A stretch of DNA of 64,000 nt from Aurantiacibacter rhizosphaerae (GTDB lineage Bacteria; Pseudomonadota; Alphaproteobacteria; Sphingomonadales; Sphingomonadaceae). Below, in pieces: positions 27,644-36,444 of this stretch. The stretch spans positions 1,116,001 to 1,180,000 of the forward strand of contig NZ_WUBR01000001.1 of the NCBI RefSeq assembly GCF_009807005.1, read 5' to 3'. The stretch's first letter is position 1, and each line of letters starts with the position of its first letter. Both the position numbers and the translations under genes were made by a program. Under the pieces are notes generated by a model. That model searched no databases and was not told the origin of the DNA. It saw only the letters and a list, made by a program, of their open reading frames with translations.

Positions 27644-28615
27644 TCAGATTTCGAAGCTGACCATCTTGGCCATGATAAAGGCGCCGATGCTCATCCACAC
27701 CATGCCGCCAAGGCCGGTCACGATCAGGCGGTCATCGGTGAAGAAACCACCCAGATAATTGGGATTGATCCAGTAGATCAGGCCAAACACGATGAAGGGC
27801 AGGGCGCCAACAATATAGGCAGATGCCTTGGATTCAGAGCTCATTGCCTTGATCTTCAGCTTCATCTGCGAACGCTTGCGCAGCACGTCTGCGAGGTTGG
27901 ACAGCGTTTCGGCCAGGTTACCGCCGGTTTCCCGTTGAATGGCGAGCGTGATGACGAAAAACTGGAATTCCGGCGTGTTCAGCTTGTCAGCCGTTTCTTG
28001 GAGCGATTCCTCCATGGTGCGCCCGATCCGGATACGCTCTGTCACCGCGCGGAATTCCGAGCCGACAGGGCCGGGGATTTCGCTGGCAACCACGCCGAGG
28101 GTTTCCGTTACCGGAAGGCCGGAGCGCAGGCCGCGCACGAGCAGCTCGATCCCGTCGGGGAATTTTGCGGTAAACTTGTTAGTGCGCCGCTTGATGAAGC
28201 TGTTCACCACCATGTGTGGCAAACCCGCCCCAAACAAGATGCCAACGCCAAGTGACAGCATCGCAGCGCCGGTGTTGAGGTAAAGCAGGGCCGTTACCAA
28301 CAGGGCCAGGCCAAGCGAGACGTAGAGGTACTGCGTCAGCGTCCAGTCCATGCCGGTGCGGTTCAGCCGCAATTCCAGCGCCTGCAACCGGGAGTTGGCG
28401 CCTGCGCGCGAGAACTGCTTTGGCTTGCGGGAAGCGATGGCCTTCTTAAGCTGGCTTTCGACCTTGTCCGTGGTGCTTTGCGAATGGCGGAAGCGCACGG
28501 CCTGCAAGCGGCGCTGCCCTTCCTTTGCGGGCGATGTGCCCGACATTGCCGTGTAGCCCAGGATCATCAGGCCCATGAGGCCACCGGCTAATAGCAGAAG
28601 CTGGATGATGCTCAT
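27644..28615 (-). CDS. tadB: Tad pilus inner-membrane platform protein TadB
   Basis: A 323-residue GspF-domain protein, partner of TadC in the pilus platform. It has an N-terminal helix, central helices (about 100-140), the GspF core with FPDGIELLVRGLRSGLPVTETLG and MEESLQETADKLNTPEFQFF, and C-terminal helices. It lies 22 bases upstream of tadC. Immediately upstream, where cpaF is usual in alphaproteobacterial loci, there is only a 77-base gap with a hairpin. Confidence 0.92.
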   Translation of the reverse strand: MSIIQLLLLAGGLMGLMILGYTAMSGTSPAKEGQRRLQAVRFRHSQSTTDKVESQLKKAIASRKPKQFSRAGANSRLQALELRLNRTGMDWTLTQYLYVSLGLALLVTALLYLNTGAAMLSLGVGILFGAGLPHMVVNSFIKRRTNKFTAKFPDGIELLVRGLRSGLPVTETLGVVASEIPGPVGSEFRAVTERIRIGRTMEESLQETADKLNTPEFQFFVITLAIQRETGGNLAETLSNLADVLRKRSQMKLKIKAMSSESKASAYIVGALPFIVFGLIYWINPNYLGGFFTDDRLIVTGLGGMVWMSIGAFIMAKMVSFEI

Positions 28616-28656
28616 GGAAAACCTTCTTTCAAACTTGTTTCAGTTGCGGGCTTGAA

Positions 28657-28683
28657 TGCGGGCGGGATCGGGTCCCGCCCGCA
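28657..28683 (-). repeat. Perfect 11-base hairpin between cpaE and tadB
   Basis: Arms 28657-28667 (TGCGGGCGGGA) and 28673-28683 pair fully with a five-base loop. It follows cpaE on its coding strand by about 10 bases and has no T-tract, so it may stabilise the upstream mRNA end or reduce read-through into tadBC. Confidence 0.75.
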
Positions 28684-28692
28684 GATTACGGT

Positions 28693-29988
28693 TTATTCGG
28701 CAGGTTCGGCGTCAGCCTTTGCCTTCTTCGACGAGGAGCCGAGGAGAGACTTCAGATCGAACTTGCCCAGCATGGAGCCTTTCTGGCCGGCTTCTTCGAT
28801 GCTTGCGCCGTCATCTTCGGCAACGCCGGCAATCATCTTGGCGATCTCGCGGATGGGGCCGACGGTTTTCGAGCTCTTGTTGGCTTCGATAAAGGTCTGG
28901 CCCAGCTTGGCGGCATTGGCCGCTGCCTTCTGGTCGAACGAGATCTGGAAGTTGATCTTACGTTCAATGGAGGCTTCGAAATCGGCCTTGCTGATCTCCG
29001 CGGTGCCCGGCTGCATCTTGTTGCAGACGATCAGCGGGTGACAGTTGGGCGCATTGGTCTTCAGCCAGGACAGGATGCGGATCGTATCGCGCGCCGATGC
29101 CAGGGTAAGCTCGGTGACAAGCGTCACCACGTTTACATCCGTCAGCAGGTGCGGGAAGTTGATCAGCATGTTGCGCGGCATATCCACCACGGTCATGTCG
29201 AATGCCTGGCGGAACTCTTCTTCCAGTTGCAGGAAGGCGGTTCCATCCGTCATCATCGGCGCGTTGATCGGTGCCTCTGCCGACATGATGGCGAGGTTAT
29301 CGTTGGCGCGGATCATGGCGCGTTCGATGAACAGGCCGTCGATACGGCTGGGGTTGTCGATCGCGTCGGTCAGGCCGCGGCCCGGCTCCAGATCCAGTGC
29401 CAGGGCACCGGTGCCGAAGTGGACATCCAGATCCAGCAGAGCGGTGGAGGCCTGGTGTTCGGTGGAGAACAGCCATGCCAGCGACGTCGCCAGCGTGGAT
29501 GCACCCACGCCGCCGCGCGTTCCCACAACCGCCGTGGCGATGTGTTCACGCTCGCCTTCACCCTCTGCATTGCGGGGGGTGGAGAACACGGCCTGCGCCT
29601 GCGTCAGCGCATCGCGCAGCTGACCTGCGGAAAGCGGTTTCAGCAGGTAATCATGAATGCCGCTGGCCACCAGATCGCGATAGAGGCGAACATCGTTCAC
29701 CTGGCCCACCGCGATCACCACGGTGCCGGGTTCGCAAACCTCGGCCAGCGCGTTGATATCGTTCAGCGGGTCGCCGCTTTCGGACAGATCGACCATCAGG
29801 ATTGCCGGGCTTGCAGCGATGGAAAGCGACTGAATGGCGTTACGCAGGCCACCCTTGTTGCACTTTTCAGGCTGCCAGCCCATTTCGATAACCACCGGAC
29901 GCAGCACGTCGAGCGCGCTCTCGTCGCAGATGAAGGCGGAGAAGGGCTCTCGATTGCCCATCGAACCGGTTTTGAAAGGCGAATTCAT
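28693..29988 (-). CDS. cpaE: Tad pilus localisation ATPase-like protein CpaE/TadZ
   Basis: A 431-residue CpaE/TadZ protein that marks the polar site of pilus assembly. The N-terminal ~135 residues form a receiver-like domain (ILMVDLSESGDP, HDYLLKPLSAGQL) and the rest is a MinD/ParA-type domain. The deviant Walker A TRGGVGAST (157-165) has Ala instead of the usual Lys, as known for the TadZ/CpaE group. The C-terminal tail is Lys/Ser/Ala-rich. It follows cpaD by 3 bases. Confidence 0.9.
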   Translation of the reverse strand: MNSPFKTGSMGNREPFSAFICDESALDVLRPVVIEMGWQPEKCNKGGLRNAIQSLSIAASPAILMVDLSESGDPLNDINALAEVCEPGTVVIAVGQVNDVRLYRDLVASGIHDYLLKPLSAGQLRDALTQAQAVFSTPRNAEGEGEREHIATAVVGTRGGVGASTLATSLAWLFSTEHQASTALLDLDVHFGTGALALDLEPGRGLTDAIDNPSRIDGLFIERAMIRANDNLAIMSAEAPINAPMMTDGTAFLQLEEEFRQAFDMTVVDMPRNMLINFPHLLTDVNVVTLVTELTLASARDTIRILSWLKTNAPNCHPLIVCNKMQPGTAEISKADFEASIERKINFQISFDQKAAANAAKLGQTFIEANKSSKTVGPIREIAKMIAGVAEDDGASIEEAGQKGSMLGKFDLKSLLGSSSKKAKADAEPAE

Positions 29989-29991
29989 CGA

Positions 29992-30645
29992 TTAGCTCCC
30001 TTCGTTGGAGGCGACTGCAGGAAGACCGCCGGCGCCGGTTGGCTCCTGGCTGCGGAAGGATTCGATGGCGCGGTTGGATGTCATGATGACAGTCTCACCC
30101 GTTCCCTTGGCACCTTCCAGAAGGTGTTCAGGATCGGCCACCATTGCGGCAAGGTTGCCATTCACCGAACAGCCGTAACCGTCGGAGGCGTGGTTGCCCT
30201 GCTGGAAACCGAACTTGTCGGACCAGTCGTTGCAATTGGGTACGTATGCGGTGGAACGGGTGACCACCACGCGGACATTGCCGGGATCGACATAGCCCTG
30301 CGTCACAGGTGCGCTATCGGCCAGCAGGATGCCGTAGCGGCCTGCAACTGCGGCGATATCTTCTCGAACGGCGGCGCTGTCGACGGGCGTGTCGATCGCA
30401 ACGCGATCACCATATCCCAGGTCCAGCGTATCGAACCAGTCGCCAAGGCGGGCCTGTTCGGTCGCGTCGAGCCCGGTTACGCCGGTGCGCAGGTCGAGCA
30501 CGTAGTTGCTGCGCTCTACAACCGGCTGGTTAACGCTGTTGAGCGAGTAGTTGTTGTTCACGTCCATCCCGCCACAGGCGGCAAGGCCGAGACCGAGCGA
30601 GAGCGCCAGGGCCGAGCTGGCAGCGCGTTTCAAGCTAATGTTCAT
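29992..30645 (-). CDS. cpaD: Tad pilus lipoprotein CpaD
   Basis: A 217-residue lipoprotein (lipobox LGLAA then Cys24) of the CpaD family, a pilotin-like partner of the CpaC secretin in the outer membrane. The family patterns VRVVVTRSTAYVPNCNDWSD and GCSVNGNLAAMVADPEHLL are clear. I prefer the ATG at 30645, eight bases after GGAGAG; a GTG at 30654 overlapping the cpaC stop is also in frame. Confidence 0.9.
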   Translation of the reverse strand: MNISLKRAASSALALSLGLGLAACGGMDVNNNYSLNSVNQPVVERSNYVLDLRTGVTGLDATEQARLGDWFDTLDLGYGDRVAIDTPVDSAAVREDIAAVAGRYGILLADSAPVTQGYVDPGNVRVVVTRSTAYVPNCNDWSDKFGFQQGNHASDGYGCSVNGNLAAMVADPEHLLEGAKGTGETVIMTSNRAIESFRSQEPTGAGGLPAVASNEGS

Positions 30646-30650
30646 GGCGA

Positions 30651-32249
30651 TCACTCTCCGTTTGCGATGCTGAAGCCGGGCGTTGCGGCCGCGGCGGTCT
30701 GGGTGGCGGCGCCATCAGGACGCTGGCCACTGGCAAGCGCTGCACCGTTCTGGTCCGTCAGGCTGACATCGGGGCCGGCAGGTGCAGGGTTTGCAGCGCG
30801 CGGCATGGGCCGCTGGCCACCGCTGGTGCCATCGGTTTCCTGTCCGAACAGGAACTGAGAAGCGGCGTTGGGGACAGCGAAGCCATCGGTCGGCAGGCGG
30901 ATCTCACGATCACTGACCGGTTCGACCAGATATGGCGTCACAACGATCACCAGCTCTGTTTCGCCGCGACGGAAGTCGGTGGAGCGGAACAGGTTGCCAA
31001 GGATCGGGATGTCACCCACACCCGGCGCCTGGTCGATCGTGTTCTGGGCGTTGCTGGACATGAGGCCAGCAATCATGAAGCTCTCGCCCGAGCCCAGCTC
31101 TACCGAGGTTTCCGCACGGCGGATGGTGAGGGCGGGGATCTGGAAACCGTTAAGCGTCACGGCACCCTGGCTGGAAAGCTCGGAAACCTCCGGGCGAACG
31201 CGGATCGAAATCCGGCCATTGGCCAGCACGGTCGGCGTGTAAGAAAGGCTGACACCGAATTTCTTGTATTCAACGGTGGTGGTGCCCAGGCCCTGCGACA
31301 GCGGGATGGGGAATTCACCGCCCGCCAGGAATTCAGCGGTTTCGCCGGAAAGGGCAGTAAGGTTTGGCTGCGACAGGGTTGTCACCAGGCCGCGCTGCTC
31401 ACCAAGATCCAGCGCGCCTGCGATATCCAGGCCGAACAGTTCACCAATAGCGCCCAGCGTCGTCTGGCCCTGGACCGGCGTGATGCTGGTGCCGGGGACA
31501 GTGCCGCTGCATTGGCCGTTGGCCAGAATTGGAGGAATACAACCTGCAACTTCGTTGCCGATGCCGAGTGGACCGCCAAGGGCATTGAACTGATCTGTAA
31601 CCGTGCGACCACGTCCGATACCGAACTGGAAGCCGCCGGTCCCGTCAATCGTCGTCAGGTTGGCGCCGATATTGCGAACCAGCGAACGGCTGACCTCGGC
31701 AAAGCGTACCCGCAGATTGACCTGCAGCGGGGTGGCCATACGAAGGCGGGAAATCACGTTCGCATCTGCGCCAACGAAGGCCTGCACCAGGCGTTCAGCC
31801 TCCGCAGCATCTTCAGGAGCGGCAACCGTGCCTGTCAGCAGCACGGTATTGGTGCCCATGGTGGCAACCCGCACGTCTGCTTCCGGCATGGCCAGGCCCA
31901 GCATCTGATCAACGCTGTCCAGGTTCGAACCGACGCGGATATTGGCGGACCAGATGATATCACCGGCAGCATTGCTGGCGTAGATCGTGGTTTCGCCGCC
32001 GGACAGGCCGAAGACATACAGCTGGCGCTGCGATTTTACCTGCACATCGGCAACCTGATCGTTCGATACGAAGATGTCTGCCATGTTGCCCGGAAGGGTA
32101 ATCAGCTCACCGCGGCCGATGGACAATACGATGTCCTGTGCGGCCCTGACGGAAGTCTGGGCGGAAGCCGTGCCAGCGGGCACTGCAACGGCCAGCGGTG
32201 CAATTGCGCATGCGGCGCTGAGCATTGTCTTTAAAAGGCGGCTTTTCAT
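30651..32249 (-). CDS. cpaC: Tad pilus outer-membrane secretin CpaC/RcpA
   Basis: The secretin that forms the outer-membrane channel of the pilus. From ATG 32249 it is 532 residues with a signal peptide ending in TASA, an N-terminal pilus-secretin domain (ISVSNDQVADVQV-like IFVSNDQVADVQVKSQ), a BON domain (about 105-165), and the secretin domain ending around FRRGETELVIVVTPYLVEP after APGVGDIPILGNLFRS. The C-terminal ~80 residues are Ala/Pro/Gly-rich. In-frame starts further upstream (GTG 32318, ATG 32309 and 32303) would put about 20 residues before the signal peptide, so I consider them less likely. Confidence 0.9.
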   Translation of the reverse strand: MKSRLLKTMLSAACAIAPLAVAVPAGTASAQTSVRAAQDIVLSIGRGELITLPGNMADIFVSNDQVADVQVKSQRQLYVFGLSGGETTIYASNAAGDIIWSANIRVGSNLDSVDQMLGLAMPEADVRVATMGTNTVLLTGTVAAPEDAAEAERLVQAFVGADANVISRLRMATPLQVNLRVRFAEVSRSLVRNIGANLTTIDGTGGFQFGIGRGRTVTDQFNALGGPLGIGNEVAGCIPPILANGQCSGTVPGTSITPVQGQTTLGAIGELFGLDIAGALDLGEQRGLVTTLSQPNLTALSGETAEFLAGGEFPIPLSQGLGTTTVEYKKFGVSLSYTPTVLANGRISIRVRPEVSELSSQGAVTLNGFQIPALTIRRAETSVELGSGESFMIAGLMSSNAQNTIDQAPGVGDIPILGNLFRSTDFRRGETELVIVVTPYLVEPVSDREIRLPTDGFAVPNAASQFLFGQETDGTSGGQRPMPRAANPAPAGPDVSLTDQNGAALASGQRPDGAATQTAAAATPGFSIANGE

Positions 32250-32314
32250 CGTCTTGCCTTTCGGAGCGTTTCCAGTGGAAATCGTGGATTTGAAAGTGTT
32301 CATGATCATGGCCT

Positions 32315-33421
32315 TCACCGCAGGGTCGACATGCCGACCGAACCGATTTGGGCACCTTCGCCCATCGCGCCGGCCTGGCGGTCAAGAAGGGCACCCGCGC
32401 CGCGACCGACGGGAGTGACGACGGTGGACTTGCCGCGGGTAACGCGAACGGTGGGGCCGGTGGGTGCAGCGTTGGCAGATACACCCGGCGTCATCGGCGC
32501 GGCAGCAACAGCCGGCTGGCGATTATCGTTACCGCTGTCACGGGGCGGAACGGTGCGACGCTGGAAGCGGGACACGTCACCACCGGTCTGGAAGGTGGTG
32601 GCACCTTCGCCGGGGCGAGACATGGCGACCCGCAGCAGACGCTCTTCCTCTTCAGGAGATGCATCGTTCGGCAGTTCGACTTCACCCGATGCAATCGCAC
32701 GCTCAAGCTCGGACTGGTTATCGGCGATGGAGCGGAGCGACAGGCTCAGCGTGCCGATGGTCTGGGCAACGGCGATCTTCTCGGCGATGCGCGGCGTTAC
32801 TTCCATCGTCACCGTACGGAAGGCGCGGACCACGGTGCGGCCCTCTTCGGTGGTGGTGGTTTCGGTCGACTGGTCGGTGGCAAGCACGCGCAGGTTCGTA
32901 AGGATCGTTTCGGACGTGCGCAGGGCTTCACCTTCGCCGCCGTTCACGGTCTGCGTCAGCACCATGTCCACACGGTCACCCGGGAACACGAAGCCGGCCA
33001 CACCGGTGCGGGCGGAAACGGGCACCGTCACGGCACGCATGCCTGGGCCAAGCGCCGCAGCAAGGAAGCCGCGATCACCCGGCGCGACGAGCGAGCCCTG
33101 GGTTACCGGTTCGCCAGCCGTCATCGGATTGCGAACAACAGTGCCCAGCAAGGCCTCCATATCGGCTTCACCGTCGATGAAGTAGGCATCCTGCACCAGT
33201 TCCTTCGGCCACAGCTGGTAGCCAACGGCATCGGCAGTCACGATGGTGCCGACGGGCAGGCCACGCTTGGCGACAAGCACCTTGGGGCCGGTAGGTTCAA
33301 CTTCGACAGCTGCCGAAGCTTCGGGTGCCGCGGCACCGGCGAACATGCTGCGAGCAAGGAGAGCCGTACCGATCGCAACGATCAGCGCCCCTACCAGCAG
33401 AATAAGTTTCTTCTTGTCCAT
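32315..33421 (-). CDS. cpaB: Tad pilus assembly protein CpaB/RcpC
   Basis: A 368-residue protein with an N-terminal anchor (about residues 5-24), a SAF domain (about 47-115, VAKRGLPVGTIVTADAV) and the RcpC/CpaB core (AALGPGMRAVTVPV, GFVFPGDRVDMVLTQ). It is periplasmic and supports secretin and pilus function. The C-terminal ~120 residues are rich in Pro, Thr and Gly and probably unfolded. The stop overlaps the cpaC GTG alternative. Confidence 0.92.
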   Translation of the reverse strand: MDKKKLILLVGALIVAIGTALLARSMFAGAAAPEASAAVEVEPTGPKVLVAKRGLPVGTIVTADAVGYQLWPKELVQDAYFIDGEADMEALLGTVVRNPMTAGEPVTQGSLVAPGDRGFLAAALGPGMRAVTVPVSARTGVAGFVFPGDRVDMVLTQTVNGGEGEALRTSETILTNLRVLATDQSTETTTTEEGRTVVRAFRTVTMEVTPRIAEKIAVAQTIGTLSLSLRSIADNQSELERAIASGEVELPNDASPEEEERLLRVAMSRPGEGATTFQTGGDVSRFQRRTVPPRDSGNDNRQPAVAAAPMTPGVSANAAPTGPTVRVTRGKSTVVTPVGRGAGALLDRQAGAMGEGAQIGSVGMSTLR

Positions 33422-33496
33422 GGTGCGTCAAGCCCCCTCAGATGGTCCTTGCAAAATGCTTTTTGCCGAATACGGCGCGATTGGTTAAAATCAGGT

Positions 33497-33991
33497 TCAC
33501 TGCGCCGCTGCCGCGATGGCGGAAGCGGGCAGAAAGATGGTGCCGATGACCCACAGGCCAGCAGCGGAAATGGCGACGCCATAGGGCACGGCCCAAGGCT
33601 TTTTCTTGCGGCGGCCCATCACGTTGCGGGCTCCGATGAACAGCGTCAGCACGCCCCCGATGAGGGCCATCATCACAATGAATTTCACAAGCACGAGCGG
33701 CTGCATCCACAGCGCCAGCGCGGTCAGCAGTTTCACATCGCCGCCGCCCATCTGTTTCAGCGCGAACAGCACGCTGCCCAGCGCGAAAACGCCGATGGCA
33801 AGGCCAAGCTGTATGGTGATGTCGGGCCAGAATGCGTAACCGCGGGCGATCCAGAACACCGGCGCACCCAGCGCGATTGCCAGGTTCAGCCAGTTGGCGA
33901 TGCGGCGGCTCTTGATATCGGTATAGGCCGCTACCAGCAGCGCAATTGCCAAGGCGGCAAGCAAACCGTACGTGATCGGATCGTCTAGCAT
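33497..33991 (-). CDS. cpaA: Prepilin peptidase CpaA/TadV
   Basis: A 164-residue polytopic type IV prepilin peptidase (A24 family) that removes leader peptides from Flp pilins. Both catalytic aspartates are visible: Asp25 in YTDIKSRRI and Asp85 in MGGGDVKLL. The ATG at 33991 follows GGGGG. First gene of the cpaABCDE-tadBC operon; it is divergent from the alpha/beta hydrolase gene. No Flp pilin gene precedes it here. Confidence 0.92.
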   Translation of the reverse strand: MLDDPITYGLLAALAIALLVAAYTDIKSRRIANWLNLAIALGAPVFWIARGYAFWPDITIQLGLAIGVFALGSVLFALKQMGGGDVKLLTALALWMQPLVLVKFIVMMALIGGVLTLFIGARNVMGRRKKKPWAVPYGVAISAAGLWVIGTIFLPASAIAAAAQ

Positions 33992-34069
33992 TAAGGCCCC
34001 CAAGTGTCCCTTGACCCTTGTGCTAGCGTGCATGGCTTACCAAAAAGTAACCAAAGGCAGGAGGTTGGA

Positions 34070-35050
34070 ATTAGCCACGCTATCACTCAGGTTCCTGCGG
34101 ATTTTGATCGCAGGGCAATTCCCGCAAGCGCAACCGAACGTAAGTGGATCGCCGAGGACGGGCACGAGATCCGCATAATCGACTGGGGCGATCCTCCTGC
34201 CGATGTGCCGCCGCGCGGTTCGATCCTCTTCATGGCAGGGCGCGGCGATGCCTATGAAAAATACCTGGAAAGCTTTGAACACTGGCGCCTGAAGGGCTGG
34301 AAAATCAGCGCTGCAGACTGGCGCGGGCAGGGCGGATCGGGCCGCCTGGGCAATGATGATGCCACCGGCCACATCGATGATTTCCTCCTGTGGGTCAGCG
34401 ATTTAGCGCAAGTGTGGAGTGCTTTCGCCGAAGCGCGCGAGGGGCCGCTGGTGCTGATGGGCCATTCCATGGGCGGGCACCTGGTGCTGCGCGCGGCGAT
34501 AGAGAAGGTGCTGATGCCGCAGCCTGATGCCATGGTGCTGACGGCGCCCATGCTGGACGTTTTTCCAGAGCATGTTCCGCTGTTTTTCCGGCGCGGGCTT
34601 GCGCATCTGATGGCGCGCATGGGTGATCCGCGCCGCCCCGCCTGGGGCAAGGGTGAGAAGCCGATTGCCATGAACAGCCTGCGGCAAAACCTGCTCACCC
34701 ATGATGCCACGCGCTATGACGACGAGAGGTTCTGGCGCACATCGCGGCCTGAACTGAAGCTGGGATCGGGAAGCTGGGGATGGGTGCGCGGGGCGATGGA
34801 TTCGATTCGCGCCATTCACGCGCGCGGCGCACTGGAAAGTGTGGACGTGCCGGTATTGATGGTGGCGACCGATGCGGATCGGCTGGTAAGCCCCGCGGCA
34901 ATCCGGCGGGCGATTGATCGGCTGCCGGATGTGGAAGCATTGGTGTTTGGCGATGAAGCCCGGCACGAAATCCTGCGCGAAGTCGATCCGGTGCGGAACA
35001 AGGCACTGGCAAAGATCGACGATTTTCTAGAGCGGCGCCTCACTGACTGA
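34070..35050 (+). CDS. Alpha/beta hydrolase (lysophospholipase-like), start possibly ATT
   Basis: A serine hydrolase of the serine aminopeptidase S33/lysophospholipase type. The nucleophile elbow is GHSMGGH; the acid and base are probably Asp in VATDADRLVS and His in DEARHEILRE. The start is uncertain: no in-frame ATG precedes the domain, in-frame GTG codons lie at 34004 and 34028, but a strong AGGAGG (34059-34064) stands five bases before an ATT at 34070, giving 326 residues. I list from that point; the longer readings of 340-348 residues are the alternative. Substrate unknown. Its stop precedes the FAD oxidoreductase by 28 bases. Confidence 0.8.
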   Translation: MSHAITQVPADFDRRAIPASATERKWIAEDGHEIRIIDWGDPPADVPPRGSILFMAGRGDAYEKYLESFEHWRLKGWKISAADWRGQGGSGRLGNDDATGHIDDFLLWVSDLAQVWSAFAEAREGPLVLMGHSMGGHLVLRAAIEKVLMPQPDAMVLTAPMLDVFPEHVPLFFRRGLAHLMARMGDPRRPAWGKGEKPIAMNSLRQNLLTHDATRYDDERFWRTSRPELKLGSGSWGWVRGAMDSIRAIHARGALESVDVPVLMVATDADRLVSPAAIRRAIDRLPDVEALVFGDEARHEILREVDPVRNKALAKIDDFLERRLTD

Positions 35051-35078
35051 CTGATCGAGTGGTTGATTGATTGCAGAC

Positions 35079-36203
35079 ATGACCGAAGTCTACGACATCG
35101 CCGTGATTGGCGCCGGTATGGCCGGTGCCAGCATCGCAGCAGAGCTGGCCGCAGCGGGCGGCCCAGCCTTGCGGATCGCCATGTTCGAGGCGGAGGAATT
35201 TCCCGGCTACCATACCACCGGCAGATCCGCTGCCTTCAGGGAGGAATGTTACGGCGGGCCGGATGTCGTCCCCCTCACGCTGGCTTCGGGCGATTACCTG
35301 CGCGATGGCGGTTTTCTTAACCCGCGCGGCGGGCTGTATGTCGCGCGCGAAGGTCAGGATGAGGAGGTGGAGGCGTTCCTGCAGCGATTTTCCCAGTCCG
35401 ACGTCACCATCCAGCGGCTGGATCGTGCCGGGCTGGAGGCTCGGTTGCCGGGCGTTCGCGCCGGGTGGACGCAGGCGCTGAGCCAGCCCAACTGCGCGGA
35501 TATTGATGTGGCGGGCCTGCACCAGCATTACCTGACGCGGGCAAAGGCGGCTGGCGTTACCTTACTGGCGCGGCACCGTCTGCACGATATTGCGCGCGAG
35601 GGCGCGGAGTGGCGGATGAATTTCGGCTCTGCCGGAGAGGCGAAGGCCGCCATCGTTGTGGATGCGGCAGGTGCGTGGGCGGACGGGGTTGCCCGCCTGT
35701 GCGGCGCGCGTCCTCTTGGTATTCAGCCGCTGCGCCGCACTGTTGCGCAATTGCGGGTTGCCCCCGCGCCGCAGCCGGACCTGCCGTTGACGCTGGATAT
35801 CGGCGGCGATTTCTATTTCAGGCCCGATCATGGCCGTATCTGGCTAAGCCCGCATGATGAAACGCCCAGCGAACCCTGCGACGCCGCGCCGGAGGAGTAT
35901 GACGTGGCGCTGGCTATCGATCGGTTCGAATTGGTGGTCGACTGGCGGATAGAAGCAGTGGAGCGCAAGTGGGCGGGCCTGCGCAGCTTCTCCCCCGATC
36001 GCCTGCCGGTGTACGGGTTCGATCCCAGAGTGGAGGGTTTCTTCTGGTTCGCCGGGCAGGGCGGCTACGGCATCCAGACCGCGCCCGCCGCCGCAAGGTT
36101 TGGCGCGCAATTGCTGCTGGGAAAACCGCGCGATGCGATGACGCAGAATCTCGATCAAACCCTTTATTCGCCGCACCGCTTTGCCGCTGGTGGTCGGGCC
36201 TAG
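35079..36203 (+). CDS. FAD-dependent oxidoreductase (DAO family)
   Basis: A 374-residue D-amino-acid-oxidase-type flavoprotein. The FAD site is IAVIGAGMAGASIA (about 7-20), followed by the TTGRSAAF segment that contacts the flavin, and a C-terminal FAGQGGYGIQTAPA that closes the FAD site. The substrate is an amine or 2-hydroxy acid; the N-terminal pattern FPGYHTTGRSAA resembles glycine oxidase/2-hydroxyglutarate dehydrogenase-type relatives, but I cannot tell which. ATG at 35079 preferred to an upstream in-frame ATT-type start. Probably co-transcribed with the hydrolase. Confidence 0.87.
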   Translation: MTEVYDIAVIGAGMAGASIAAELAAAGGPALRIAMFEAEEFPGYHTTGRSAAFREECYGGPDVVPLTLASGDYLRDGGFLNPRGGLYVAREGQDEEVEAFLQRFSQSDVTIQRLDRAGLEARLPGVRAGWTQALSQPNCADIDVAGLHQHYLTRAKAAGVTLLARHRLHDIAREGAEWRMNFGSAGEAKAAIVVDAAGAWADGVARLCGARPLGIQPLRRTVAQLRVAPAPQPDLPLTLDIGGDFYFRPDHGRIWLSPHDETPSEPCDAAPEEYDVALAIDRFELVVDWRIEAVERKWAGLRSFSPDRLPVYGFDPRVEGFFWFAGQGGYGIQTAPAAARFGAQLLLGKPRDAMTQNLDQTLYSPHRFAAGGRA

Positions 36204-36261
36204 CCAAGAGACTGATCTTTGTTATGGTGACCGCCGGCTTATACTAGAGGGAGATTACACC

Positions 36262-36438
36262 ATGGCTCATCATTTCCAGATTTATAAGGACAAGGCCGGC
36301 GAATTTCGCGTGCGCTTCAAATATAATGAAGAGGTCATGTTCTCGACCGAGGGATATTCCTCGAAGGCGAGCGCCAAGAATGCCATCGAATCCATTCAGA
36401 AGAATGGTCCGGGTGCCAAGATTGTCGACGAAAGCTGA
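36262..36438 (+). CDS. DUF1508 (YegP-like) small protein
   Basis: A 58-residue single DUF1508 unit: FQIYKDKAGEFRVRFKYNEE and the end GYSSKASAKNAIESIQKN are the typical core. E. coli YegP has two copies in tandem; this is a one-copy version. The ATG follows GAGGGAG. The family may help in stress responses, but no function is established. It is convergent with rnhA with a 6-base gap. Confidence 0.88.
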   Translation: MAHHFQIYKDKAGEFRVRFKYNEEVMFSTEGYSSKASAKNAIESIQKNGPGAKIVDES

Positions 36439-36444
36439 GAATTT

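Noticed and set aside
29038-30858. 606-codon plus-strand open frame over cpaC-E
   Set aside because: It is antisense to the Tad operon and has no domain; the Tad proteins are certain.
33481-33488. CtrA-like half-site (TTAACCAA on the minus strand) before cpaB
   Set aside because: One mismatch and a single half-site in an AT-rich gap; too weak to list as a feature.
35041-35078. Tetranucleotide repeats (ACTG and GATT) before the FAD oxidoreductase
   Set aside because: Only two or three units each; too short to be more than chance.
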